This document shows positions 13,500 through 20,517 of a stretch of 38,001 nt of DNA, in pieces. The notes below the pieces were generated by a model, which saw only the letters and a list, made by a program, of their open reading frames with translations, searched no databases and had not been told where the DNA came from. Source of the DNA: a virus; IMG/VR virus record IMGVR_UViG_3300030102_003260, positions 1 to 38,001 of that record. One strand, given 5' to 3'. Made by a program: the position numbers and the translations under genes. Positions within the stretch are counted from its first letter, which is position 1, and every line of letters begins with the position of its first letter.

Positions 13500-13975
13500 T
13501 GAGCGATATTATACCAACGAAAGAAACGTTACAAAAAAATAATTATCAATATCAAGAAACAGCAAAAGCAGGTGTATTTGTATTAAGAAATGTTAATTCT
13601 GATTTATTAGAAAGATATTTCTACAGAAAAAACATATCTAGCGAACAGTATTCAGCAGGTAAAAATTATGTTCAGAATTATGTATTAGGACATTCTCACC
13701 CATCAATTATATCTAGTGCATATCAAGAGAGGTCTAGGACTGGTGCAAATATAGTTATAAATGATGTCATTTTAACAAATAAAAAAAAATATGAGACAGC
13801 TAGAATAAATATTCCATATAAATTAGTTAAATTTTTTGAGTATGCTGTATTAGACGATATGCCACTAAAAGACGCCAATAAAAAAACCTTACGATTGAAA
13901 AATAAAAAAGAGCCTTTTGAAAAATTTAAAGAAATATTAGATATATTAGCCTATCATTACGGATTTATACGATAA
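13499..13975 (+). CDS. Possible DUF6456-like protein
   Basis: 158 residues, ATG at 13499 within a TGATG overlap. ISSEQYSAGKNYVQNYVLG resembles the 'x-x-Q-x-x-AG' helix of DUF6456 proteins, and the C-terminus KFKEILDILAYHYGFIR resembles that domain's closing LA-x-HYG motif. DUF6456 is found mainly in Alphaproteobacteria and their phages, with unknown function and probable DNA binding. The match is by memory of the pattern and needs profile confirmation. It ends 2 bases before the convergent leftward mini-gene cluster. Confidence 0.5.
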   Translation: MSDIIPTKETLQKNNYQYQETAKAGVFVLRNVNSDLLERYFYRKNISSEQYSAGKNYVQNYVLGHSHPSIISSAYQERSRTGANIVINDVILTNKKKYETARINIPYKLVKFFEYAVLDDMPLKDANKKTLRLKNKKEPFEKFKEILDILAYHYGFIR

Positions 13976-13977
13976 GT

Positions 13978-14115
13978 TTATAATTCTTTTAAAATTAATT
14001 CAATATTATCTTTTAATTGCCATTCATCACAATATTTATTATCTTCATTAGTATCTAAAATAATTCTTATTTCATCTATGATATATTGTTTTATAGTATT
14101 TTCTTTTTTAGACAT
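13978..14115 (-). CDS. 45-residue acidic mini-protein
   Basis: Starts MSKKENTIKQYIIDEIRIIL and ends DEWQLKDNIELILKEL. Two amphipathic helices are likely. Its ATG overlaps the preceding TGA (TGATG). It is last in a chain of eight small leftward genes. Function unknown. Confidence 0.6.
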   Translation of the reverse strand: MSKKENTIKQYIIDEIRIILDTNEDNKYCDEWQLKDNIELILKEL

Positions 14116-14273
14116 CACTTTTCTTTTAAACCACCTTTAAATTTAACGTCATAATCAACAATGCCATCAATATTATTGATAAAACTTTCTTCAATTAAAT
14201 TACATGCTTGTTGATAATTATCAGCTGTAACAGTTTTTTCGTAAGTAATGGTCATTTTTATTTTAAATTCCAT
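14115..14273 (-). CDS. 52-residue mini-protein
   Basis: Starts MEFKIKMTITYEKTVTADNY. A beta hairpin, then the helix QQACNLIEESF, then VDYDVKFKGG. The beta-beta-helix-beta layout with 'TADNYQQA' recalls small phage proteins in which a strand pair precedes an A-x-x-A helix (compare the protein at 6228-6422). AGAAGAATA lies before the ATG. Overlaps both neighbours. Confidence 0.6.
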   Translation of the reverse strand: MEFKIKMTITYEKTVTADNYQQACNLIEESFINNIDGIVDYDVKFKGGLKEK

Positions 14274-14472
14274 TATTCTTCTCCTCTTTTATGTAAGCAT
14301 TAATAGAAAGTAAATCTTTGCAAACACTATCATTATCAACTAATACCTCTGAAGTTTGCTCTGTTAATCCGTCAACATTTTCTATAATATCTATTAAAAT
14401 TGTTGCATTAGGGTTAAACTCCAATTCTTTTATTGAATATTCCAATTCATCAATTAATTCTTGTATTGTCAT
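14263..14472 (-). CDS. Small acidic protein with KELI-type N-terminus
   Basis: 69 residues. TIQELIDELEYSIKELEFNP followed by ATILIDIIENVDG. It shares the plan 'ELI..L...NP.A.I.I' with the protein at 14672-14860, so the two probably derive from one family of small phage proteins with a helix then a strand. Net negative. Its ATG overlaps the previous stop (TAATG). Confidence 0.6.
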   Translation of the reverse strand: MTIQELIDELEYSIKELEFNPNATILIDIIENVDGLTEQTSEVLVDNDSVCKDLLSINAYIKEEKNNGI

Positions 14473-14651
14473 TATTCTTCTCCCTCTAATAATTCTAAAT
14501 CTGATTTATGATAAACTAAGGAAGGTTCACAACCTTCTTCTTGCCAACTATCGTCATCATCTAATACAACAACTTTATTACCAACATCATGCCTAATAAT
14601 TGTTCCTATGATTTCTTGGTCAATTACTTTCACTCTATCTCCTATATCCAT
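14472..14651 (-). CDS. 59-residue SH3-like small protein
   Basis: Starts MDIGDRVKVIDQEIIGTIIR. VGNKVVVLDDDDSWQEEG and a Leu/Glu-rich end follow. The pattern 'GDRVKV..G.I......VVVLDD' suggests a small five-stranded SH3-like barrel. GGAG lies 8 bases before the ATG, and the stop overlaps the next ATG. Acidic; role unknown. Confidence 0.6.
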   Translation of the reverse strand: MDIGDRVKVIDQEIIGTIIRHDVGNKVVVLDDDDSWQEEGCEPSLVYHKSDLELLEGEE

Positions 14652-14671
14652 TATTTTTCTCCAATTTTTTT

Positions 14672-14860
14672 TTAAGTAACTATAGTAACAAATTCTTTAA
14701 GTTTATCTTGTTGCACTTCATCAACTTCAAGCCATTCATCTGCGTAAATGGGTATATCATTTTCATAATCACATATAACAAGTTTATTTTGCACTTGAAT
14801 ATCAATAATAGCTTTAGGGTTACACTCCTGTAATATTTTTATTAACTCTTTAACTCTCAT
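14672..14860 (-). CDS. Small acidic protein with KELI-type N-terminus (second)
   Basis: 62 residues. RVKELIKILQECNPKAIIDI, then a strand-rich middle and ADEWLEVDEVQQDKL. Same plan as the protein at 14263-14472. GGAGCAGAATA precedes the ATG. The family is common in phages as hypothetical proteins. Confidence 0.62.
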   Translation of the reverse strand: MRVKELIKILQECNPKAIIDIQVQNKLVICDYENDIPIYADEWLEVDEVQQDKLKEFVTIVT

Positions 14861-14900
14861 TATTCTGCTCCATTTTTTATAATTCTAACTTACTATATCC

Positions 14901-14931
14901 AAAGCCTATAAAATATGTCTGTATAGGCTTT
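14901..14931. other. Intergenic hairpin
   Basis: AAAGCCTATA (14901-14910) pairs perfectly with TATAGGCTTT (14922-14931). It lies between two leftward mini-genes. No T-run follows, so an RNA processing or stability element is more likely than a terminator. Confidence 0.5.
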
Positions 14932-14952
14932 AAAATCGTTTTAAAAGGGTAT

Positions 14953-15024
14953 TTATATAACATAAACAAGTATAAATAGACTTGTTAATACAAATACCAA
15001 TTCTGTAATCTGTAATTTTGTCAT
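14953..15024 (-). CDS. 23-residue membrane microprotein
   Basis: Starts MTKLQITELVFVLTSLFILV and ends at a TAA three residues later. One membrane span. GGAGTG lies 6 bases before the ATG and falls inside the last codons of the preceding microprotein gene, so translation is probably coupled. Tiny and without a known relative, but signals are good. Confidence 0.5.
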   Translation of the reverse strand: MTKLQITELVFVLTSLFILVYVI

Positions 15025-15027
15025 TTG

Positions 15028-15108
15028 TTACACTCCTATAAATTGAAAATACAAATAAATTGAAAATAGTACGATAAATAAATATTGATATAATTCAGAA
15101 TTAGTCAT
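15028..15108 (-). CDS. 26-residue membrane microprotein
   Basis: Starts MTNSELYQYLFIVLFSIYLY. One membrane span. Its ATG overlaps the stop of the 15108-15365 gene (TAATG), the same coupling used by verified gene pairs in this genome. Its 3' end supplies the ribosome-binding site of the next microprotein. Confidence 0.5.
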   Translation of the reverse strand: MTNSELYQYLFIVLFSIYLYFQFIGV

Positions 15109-15365
15109 TATGTTAATTTCCAATGATTTTCTAAATATGCTTCATGAGTGTAAATATTATTATCTTCTAATAATTTAACATAATCTTCTAAATCACCTTT
15201 AAATTTATCTAATGCTGTTTTAAAATCGTAATCCATATATCTCATTTTGTATGACATAACTTCTTCTTCATTATTATTTTCGATATATCCAAAAAGAGTA
15301 AAAGAGCCGTCATGATGCTTTTCTACTCCACCTGCTGTATACCAATTTAATTTTTTATTTTTCAT
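15108..15365 (-). CDS. Small acidic protein, unknown
   Basis: 85 residues from the ATG at 15365 (GGAGTGTTAAAA upstream); the GTG at 15374 belongs to the ribosome-binding region. Contains WYTAGGVEKHHDGSFTLFGY, then a helical acidic end (DYVKLLEDNNIYTHEAYLEN). First of the leftward cluster. No family recognised. A promoter (15427-15399, TTGCCA with a 17-base spacer) precedes it. Confidence 0.6.
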   Translation of the reverse strand: MKNKKLNWYTAGGVEKHHDGSFTLFGYIENNNEEEVMSYKMRYMDYDFKTALDKFKGDLEDYVKLLEDNNIYTHEAYLENHWKLT

Positions 15366-15398
15366 TTTTAACACTCCATTTTTGTTAGTTATATATAT

Positions 15399-15427
15399 TT
15401 ATTATCATTTAAAGAAAGTAATGGCAA
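15399..15427 (-). promoter_or_regulatory. Probable leftward promoter
   Basis: Minus strand TTGCCA (15427-15422), 17-base spacer, TAATAA (15404-15399). It would drive the leftward mini-gene cluster and is divergent from the promoter at 15460. Confidence 0.5.
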
Positions 15428-15459
15428 GTAAAAAATATCAAAAAAAGAAAAAAATATAT

Positions 15460-15488
15460 TTGACATAAATATAATATTATCTTATAAG
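15460..15488 (+). promoter_or_regulatory. Probable rightward promoter
   Basis: TTGACA (15460-15465), 17-base spacer, TATAAG (15483-15488). It serves the gene at 15523, and its -10 box lies within an inverted repeat. Confidence 0.6.
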
Positions 15489-15496
15489 GATAATAT
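15474..15496. promoter_or_regulatory. Operator candidate, inverted repeat over -10 box
   Basis: ATATTATC (15474-15481) and GATAATAT (15489-15496) are perfect 8-base inverted arms separated by TTATAAG, which is the -10 region. A bound repressor would block the rightward promoter. AT-rich background makes chance occurrence possible. Confidence 0.45.
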
Positions 15497-15522
15497 ATTA
15501 ACTAACTAATGAGGTAAATAAA

Positions 15523-15810
15523 ATGATAGATACTTTAGACCAATGGAAATTTGTAAGCGAATTTCAAAAGATTAGACCTAACAATTTTAGCCGTGAGGCT
15601 CTTTTTGTTATGTTTGATTTTTTTGAAGAAATTGACCCTAATATGGAATTTGACCCAGTAGGTATTTCTTGTGATTTTCAAGAATTCGAAAATTTTAATG
15701 ATTTTAAATCAGATTGGGGTTCTGATATTGAAACAATGGAAGAATTAGAACAACACACTACTGTATTAAAAATTCCAGAAACTGAAAAATTCGTAATACA
15801 AGCATTTTAA
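15523..15810 (+). CDS. Acidic conserved phage protein, unknown
   Basis: 95 residues, strongly acidic. NFSREALFVMFDFFEEIDPN, then VGISCDFQEFENFNDF, MEELEQHTTVLKIPETEKF and a final QAF. This matches a widespread phage family with the pattern 'FS.eal..lf.yleele...e.d...i.c.f.ey', still uncharacterised. High negative charge would suit a DNA-mimic or inhibitor of host proteins, but that is a guess. It has its own promoter, operator-like repeat and terminator, so it is an independent unit between the early cluster and terS. Confidence 0.65.
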   Translation: MIDTLDQWKFVSEFQKIRPNNFSREALFVMFDFFEEIDPNMEFDPVGISCDFQEFENFNDFKSDWGSDIETMEELEQHTTVLKIPETEKFVIQAF

Positions 15811-15831
15811 ATTAAATACATAATAATAATT

Positions 15832-15858
15832 AAAGGGTTATTTATTAGCCCTTTTTTT
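15832..15858 (+). terminator. Rho-independent terminator
   Basis: AAAGGG (15832-15837) pairs with CCCTTT (15849-15854), followed by more T to 15858. It ends the transcript of the gene at 15523. Confidence 0.75.
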
Positions 15859-15943
15859 ATGCAATTAAATAATTATATTGATTAAATAAATAAATGTACT
15901 ATTAATTATATCAATAAGTTATGAATAAATAAAAGGTGAAAAC

Positions 15944-16345
15944 ATGGCAGAACCAGACAACGCAACGCCAAAAATAGAAAATGTACCAGTTAAAAAAAAG
16001 CGTGGGCGACCTGTTGGCTCAAAAAACCAAATAAATCCATTTAAAAGGAAGGCTGAAGAAATTTTAAGAAGATCTTTAACTCATAGCCTAGATACGTTAG
16101 CTAATAGAAAAAATAATAATCTTGAAGATATGATAATAGAGGCATTAGATAAAGATATATTAAATATAAATAAATTAGCTTTCTTATTTCCTAAAGAAGA
16201 TACTTTAAAGCTAACGGCTTCTGATACGTTTACTGGTGCATTAACTGACGTAGCCAATAGAATAAAAGAATATAAAAGAACCCCCATAAAGGAAGCTGAC
16301 GTTGTTACAATAGACAATAATGCTAAGGATATAGAAAGCGACTAA
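15944..16345 (+). CDS. Terminase small subunit candidate
   Basis: 133 residues. The basic N-terminus has an AT-hook-like VKKKRGRPVGSKNQ (16-29), followed by a helical region (FKRKAEEILRRSLTHSL, then NNNLEDMIIEALDKDI) and an acidic C-terminus. Position directly before terL, DNA-binding signature and size suit a small terminase that recognises the packaging site. No family profile is obvious to me, so the call leans on context. AAGGTGAAAAC precedes the ATG. Confidence 0.55.
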   Translation: MAEPDNATPKIENVPVKKKRGRPVGSKNQINPFKRKAEEILRRSLTHSLDTLANRKNNNLEDMIIEALDKDILNINKLAFLFPKEDTLKLTASDTFTGALTDVANRIKEYKRTPIKEADVVTIDNNAKDIESD

Positions 16346-16348
16346 AAA

Positions 16349-16400
16349 CCCCCCCCTTTTTTACTGCCGACCCCTCTACCTGTATATAAATATACCCCCC
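16349..16400. other. C-tract cluster between terS and terL
   Basis: Eight C at 16349-16356, four C near 16370, and six C at 16395-16400, in an otherwise very AT-rich gap (16346-16624). On the minus strand these are G-runs. Candidate packaging or termination-linked site. Confidence 0.4.
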
Positions 16401-16451
16401 TCTCAAAAAAAATTCTACATATGGTGCTGCTAAAAAAAATTTTTCTATATA

Positions 16452-16613
16452 TTGACAAGTGCTGAGAAATCACGAACAATGCAACAATATGAAATAATTA
16501 TGTTGTTAGTAATAACTATTCTCCCCCAAATACATAAATAGTTCGTAAAAAATTATTTCATTACTGAAAAGGGAGGGTACGTTTTGTTCCATTTTTCTCG
16601 TACCCTTTTTTTT
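16452..16613 (+). ncRNA. Candidate structured short RNA or terL leader
   Basis: TTGACA (16452-16457), 17-base spacer and AACAAT (16475-16480) form a promoter with no ORF over 13 codons before the terminator ending at 16613. The interval can fold: AACAATAT (16483-16490) with ATGTTGTT (16500-16507), and ACTATT with AATAGT around 16516-16544. It may be a short RNA of about 130 bases or an attenuated leader of terL. Confidence 0.35.
16574..16613 (+). terminator. Strong Rho-independent terminator before terL
   Basis: AGGGTACG (16574-16581) pairs with CGTACCCT (16599-16606), followed by a run of T to 16613. It sits only 11 bases before the terL start codon, so it would stop most transcripts from upstream unless bypassed. 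Confidence 0.85.
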
Positions 16614-16624
16614 AAAGAGATATA

Positions 16625-18028
16625 ATGAGCAAAGAACAATTATCCGATATATTAGCAGAATTAGCTTTAGACCCAGTTATGTTTGTTGAAACTATGCTAC
16701 AGGTAAAACCTGAGAAGTGGCAAAAAAAATTTCTACAAAATGTTATGGAAAACCCAAGATGTGCTGTTAAATCAGGACATGGAGTAGGTAAAACAGCAGT
16801 TTTATCTTGGTTGATATTGTGGTGGGTATTTACACGACACCCTTGTAAGGTTGTCTGCACAGCCAATACTGCTCATCAATTATCAGATGTTTTGTGGGCT
16901 GAGGCACAAAAATGGGCAAGACGTTTGCCTGAGAGCTTTTATTCACAAATGGACGTAAAGTCTGATAAAATAAATATCGCAGGTTCGACAGACTCGTATG
17001 CTGTGGCTCGTGTGTCTCGTAGAGAAAACCCAGAAGCATTACAAGGTTTCCATTCTGAAAACCTCTTGTTTATTATTGATGAAGCATCAGGGGTAGATGA
17101 CAAGATATTTGAGGTAGGTGAAGGCTCATTATCAACACCAGATGCTAAAGTTGTTATGACTGGTAACCCTACTCGTACATCAGGTTATTTTTTTAATGCG
17201 TTTCATGCAATGCGAGATCGTTGGACAAAAATGACTGTTAGTTGTTCTGACTCATCACAGGTGTCAAAAGAATTTATTGAAGATATGAATTTAAAATATG
17301 GCACTGACTCAAACGTATATAGAGTTAGGGTACTTGGTGAGTTTCCAAAAGCAGAAGATGACACTGTTATACCGCTTTATATGGTAGAAAGTTCTATAGA
17401 TAGAGATATTGGCGTTGACCCTTACGAACCTGTCGTTTGGGGCTTAGATGTTGCTAATTTTGGCTCTGACAGGACAGCATTGTGTAAAAGACGTGGTGCT
17501 GAGTTAATAGAGCCTGTACGTACATGGCAAGGTAAAGACCTAATGGAAACAGTAGGTATTGTTATGAATGAGTACGAAATATGTAATTATAAGGACAAAC
17601 CAACGGATATAATGGTAGATAGTATAGGTATCGGTTCTGGAGTAGCGTCAAGGCTAACCGAGTTAGATTTACCTGCCAGACCCATACAAGTTTCTGAAAG
17701 TCCTGCTCTTAAAAACAAATATATGCGATTGCGAGATGAGTTGTGGTTTAGAGCAAGAGAGTGGTTTGAGGGGCGTGATGTACGGATTATGCAAGATGAT
17801 AAATTAATAGAAGAACTTATAGCTCCTCGTTTTAAATTTACATCAAATGGTAAAATAAAAGTAGAAGCTAAAGATGAGTTTAAAAAAAGATTAGGTGGTC
17901 GTAGTTGTGACTTAGCTGATGCTTTTTGCCTTACTTTTGCACAACAAGCATTTACAGCTTCTGCTCGTGGAGGTAATAGGCATTGGAATCAACCAATAGA
18001 TTATAAGGACAGTTCATGGATTATTTAG
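16625..18028 (+). CDS. terL: Terminase large subunit
   Basis: 467 residues with ATPase and nuclease domains of a headful or end-packaging motor. Walker A is SGHGVGKT (50-57) and Walker B is LFIIDEA (148-154). VVMTGNPTRTSG (176-187) is the coupling motif. The nuclease acidic residues lie in GLDVANFGSD (Asp275), IMVDSIGIG (Asp332) and CDLADAF (Asp429, Asp432). All look intact. It cuts and pumps phage DNA into the prohead through the portal. Its end overlaps the next gene by 13 bases. A strong terminator stands just before its start. Confidence 0.95.
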   Translation: MSKEQLSDILAELALDPVMFVETMLQVKPEKWQKKFLQNVMENPRCAVKSGHGVGKTAVLSWLILWWVFTRHPCKVVCTANTAHQLSDVLWAEAQKWARRLPESFYSQMDVKSDKINIAGSTDSYAVARVSRRENPEALQGFHSENLLFIIDEASGVDDKIFEVGEGSLSTPDAKVVMTGNPTRTSGYFFNAFHAMRDRWTKMTVSCSDSSQVSKEFIEDMNLKYGTDSNVYRVRVLGEFPKAEDDTVIPLYMVESSIDRDIGVDPYEPVVWGLDVANFGSDRTALCKRRGAELIEPVRTWQGKDLMETVGIVMNEYEICNYKDKPTDIMVDSIGIGSGVASRLTELDLPARPIQVSESPALKNKYMRLRDELWFRAREWFEGRDVRIMQDDKLIEELIAPRFKFTSNGKIKVEAKDEFKKRLGGRSCDLADAFCLTFAQQAFTASARGGNRHWNQPIDYKDSSWII

Positions 18029-18279
18029 ACCAATTAGAAATTATGTTTTCAGAAGAAAAGGAATATGCCGTTGAAAACCCTGTAACTCATGCTATTTTTG
18101 TAAGTATGGTTGAAAATTTACAATCTATTAATAAAGCTGGTATTGATTGGGAAACAATTTGCCATATTACATTAGCTTCTGCTGCTTATTGTTTTTTTAA
18201 AACTGGCGGCACAGCAGAAGATTTTATAAATAAACTTTCAAATGTAAATATAACACCAGACAACATAGACATAAATTAG
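18016..18279 (+). CDS. Small acidic protein after terL, unknown
   Basis: 87 residues. Begins MDYLDQLEIMFSEEKEYAVE, and a helical HITLASAAYCFFKTGGTAEDF follows. Overlaps the end of terL by 13 bases in another frame. Soluble, no family recognised. Position between terL and portal suggests a packaging or head-assembly accessory. Confidence 0.6.
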   Translation: MDYLDQLEIMFSEEKEYAVENPVTHAIFVSMVENLQSINKAGIDWETICHITLASAAYCFFKTGGTAEDFINKLSNVNITPDNIDIN

Positions 18280-18288
18280 GAGGAAAAT

Positions 18289-18402
18289 ATGGATAAAATT
18301 GAAGAAATAATTGATTATGTAAAAAATCATTCGTGGGATTACATTGATGCTGTATCAGGCGGTATTATTGCAATTCTTTTATTAATTATAATTATAGGGT
18401 AA
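18289..18402 (+). CDS. 37-residue membrane microprotein
   Basis: Starts MDKIEEIIDYVKNHSWDYID and continues into a hydrophobic IIAILLLIIIIG anchor. TTAGGAGGAAAAT precedes the ATG, nearly ideal for translation. Single membrane span in the virion gene cluster. Function unknown. Confidence 0.6.
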   Translation: MDKIEEIIDYVKNHSWDYIDAVSGGIIAILLLIIIIG

Positions 18403-18406
18403 TATT

Positions 18407-18511
18407 ATGCAAAGAAGTCAAATATTAGAAATGGAAAAAACAGCTAAGAAAACAGCTAAAAAAACACAAAAAACTACCGAAAAAAAGAAAACTACTAAAA
18501 AAGGTAAGTAA
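18407..18511 (+). CDS. 34-residue Lys/Thr-rich mini-protein
   Basis: Starts MQRSQILEMEKTAKKTAKKT. Repeated AKKT units give a low-complexity basic helix. Its TAA overlaps the portal ATG by one base, so it may mainly couple translation to the portal gene. No strong ribosome-binding site. Confidence 0.45.
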   Translation: MQRSQILEMEKTAKKTAKKTQKTTEKKKTTKKGK

Positions 18512-20517
18512 TGGACGATTTACAATTTAATGCCTTATTGCGTAATGAAATAGAAAACGCATTAGGGTATTATGACTCAGAATACAGTACAGATCGTGTT
18601 ACTCTCATGGATTATTACATGGGAGAAGAATATGGTAACGAGCAAGAAGGTCGCTCTCAAGTTGTTACAACAGAAGTTGCCGACACTATTGAGTTTATCA
18701 TGCCTAGCCTTATGCGTATGTTTACGCAGACAGATGAATTTGTTAAGTTTATGCCACGTCAACCTGAAGATGTTGAAGGTGCTAAACAAGCAACATCATA
18801 CGCAAATTACGTTCTAAACTGTCAGAATAATGGTTTTGTTGTTTTACATAACTTTTTTAAAGATGCTTTGTTACAAAAACTAGGCGTTGTAAAAGTGTAT
18901 TATGACGAAACAGAAGATATGACAGAAGAAGAATATACTGGTTTATCTGATGACGAGCTAACATTATTGTTACAAGACCCTAATGTTGAGATAGTATCAC
19001 AAAATACAGAAGAAAGTGGAGAAGAAGGCGTTGATGAGATGGGTATGCCTTTTTCAGACTATTCTGTTTCGCATGATGTTGTTGTAAAACGTATGTCTTA
19101 TGGTGGTATGATTAAAGTTGATAACATTCCGCCAGAAGAATTTTTAGTATCAAAAAGGTCGTCATCACTTGAAGATGCTGACTTTGTTGCACATAGAACA
19201 ACAATGAAAGTAAGTGACCTTATACAGATGGGTTATGATAGAGAACTTGTTGAAAAATATGCAGGATATACAGAATTAGATACAACATCTGAAGTGCAAA
19301 ATCGTTTTCAAGATGTAGAAACAACTGGTGAAACAGACTCAAGTGATATGTCTATGCGAGATGTTTTAGTTGTCGAAGCCTATATAAAAGCTGACTATGA
19401 TGATGATGGTATTGCTGAATTACGCAGAGTTGTTACATTAGGACAAGGTTTTGAGATTGTAGAAAACGATACATTTGACCACATACCTTTTGCTTGTTTA
19501 TCACCAATACTAATGCCACATAGATTAATCGGTAGAAGTATTGCAGAGCTTATTATGGATTTACAGTTAATTAAATCTACTGTTCTGCGTCAACTACTAG
19601 ATAATATATATCTAACAAATAATGCTCGTGTAGCTGCTGTAGAAGGTCAAGTAAATCTTGACGATTTATTAAACTCAAGAGCTGGTGGTATTGTTCGTAT
19701 GCGTCAAGCAAATGCAGTACAAGTATTACAGCCCCCTATGGTTGGGCAAAATGCCTTTAGTTTATTACAGTATTTAGACGAAATAAAAGAACAACGCACT
19801 GGTTTATCAAAAGCCTCTATGGGTCTTGATGCAGATGCACTACAAAGTACAACAGCTACTGCGGTTGCTGCACAAATGAGTGCTGCTCAAGGTAAAGTTG
19901 AAATGATTGCAAGAGTTTTTGCTGAAACAGGCGTAAAACAACTATTTAGACTTGTGCTTACGTTATGCTTACATCATGGCAAAAAAGAACAAATGATACG
20001 TCTTAACAATAAATTTGTGCCAATAGACCCCTCTAATTGGAAACATGAGTATGATTTATCTGTTAATGTAGGGTTAGGTTCTGGTCAAACCAACGAAAAA
20101 ATGGCGTTTCTTGCACAAATGGCACAAAAACAAGAACAAATATTATTGCAAACAGGTGTAGATAATCCGTTAGTAAGTTTACAACAATATAGGAACACAC
20201 TTGCCGAGCTAGCAAATATGGCAGGTTTTAAAGATGCTTCAAGATTCTTTAAAAATCCAGAAGATACACCACCCCAACCACAGCAACCTCCTCCTCCTAG
20301 TGAAGCTGAAATGAAGATGCAGTTTGAACAACAAAAATTCCAAGCTGAATTAGAGTTGCAGAAAACTAAACAAGATGCAGAACTTGCGTTAAAACGTGAA
20401 GAACTGCAAATGAAAATGCAAATACGTCAAGAAGAACTACGTTATGAAGCACAATTAAGAGGATTTGAACAACAAGTTGGTGGCAAACCATCTACTAATT
20501 TACCGAGAGTTGAGTAA
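18511..20517 (+). CDS. Portal protein (P22-like podovirus type)
   Basis: 668 residues. The N-terminal DRVTLMDYYMGEEYGNEQEG, QVVTTEVADTIEFIMPSLMRMF, and central RSIAELIMDLQLIKSTVLRQ and LDNIYLTNN motifs match large podoviral portals. The long C-terminal part (about 585-660) is a Gln/Glu/Lys coiled coil (FEQQKFQAELELQKTKQDAE) like the barrel helix of P22-type portals. The dodecameric ring is the DNA channel and joins head to tail. Starts at a one-base overlap and ends with an overlap to the next gene. Confidence 0.88.
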   Translation: MDDLQFNALLRNEIENALGYYDSEYSTDRVTLMDYYMGEEYGNEQEGRSQVVTTEVADTIEFIMPSLMRMFTQTDEFVKFMPRQPEDVEGAKQATSYANYVLNCQNNGFVVLHNFFKDALLQKLGVVKVYYDETEDMTEEEYTGLSDDELTLLLQDPNVEIVSQNTEESGEEGVDEMGMPFSDYSVSHDVVVKRMSYGGMIKVDNIPPEEFLVSKRSSSLEDADFVAHRTTMKVSDLIQMGYDRELVEKYAGYTELDTTSEVQNRFQDVETTGETDSSDMSMRDVLVVEAYIKADYDDDGIAELRRVVTLGQGFEIVENDTFDHIPFACLSPILMPHRLIGRSIAELIMDLQLIKSTVLRQLLDNIYLTNNARVAAVEGQVNLDDLLNSRAGGIVRMRQANAVQVLQPPMVGQNAFSLLQYLDEIKEQRTGLSKASMGLDADALQSTTATAVAAQMSAAQGKVEMIARVFAETGVKQLFRLVLTLCLHHGKKEQMIRLNNKFVPIDPSNWKHEYDLSVNVGLGSGQTNEKMAFLAQMAQKQEQILLQTGVDNPLVSLQQYRNTLAELANMAGFKDASRFFKNPEDTPPQPQQPPPPSEAEMKMQFEQQKFQAELELQKTKQDAELALKREELQMKMQIRQEELRYEAQLRGFEQQVGGKPSTNLPRVE

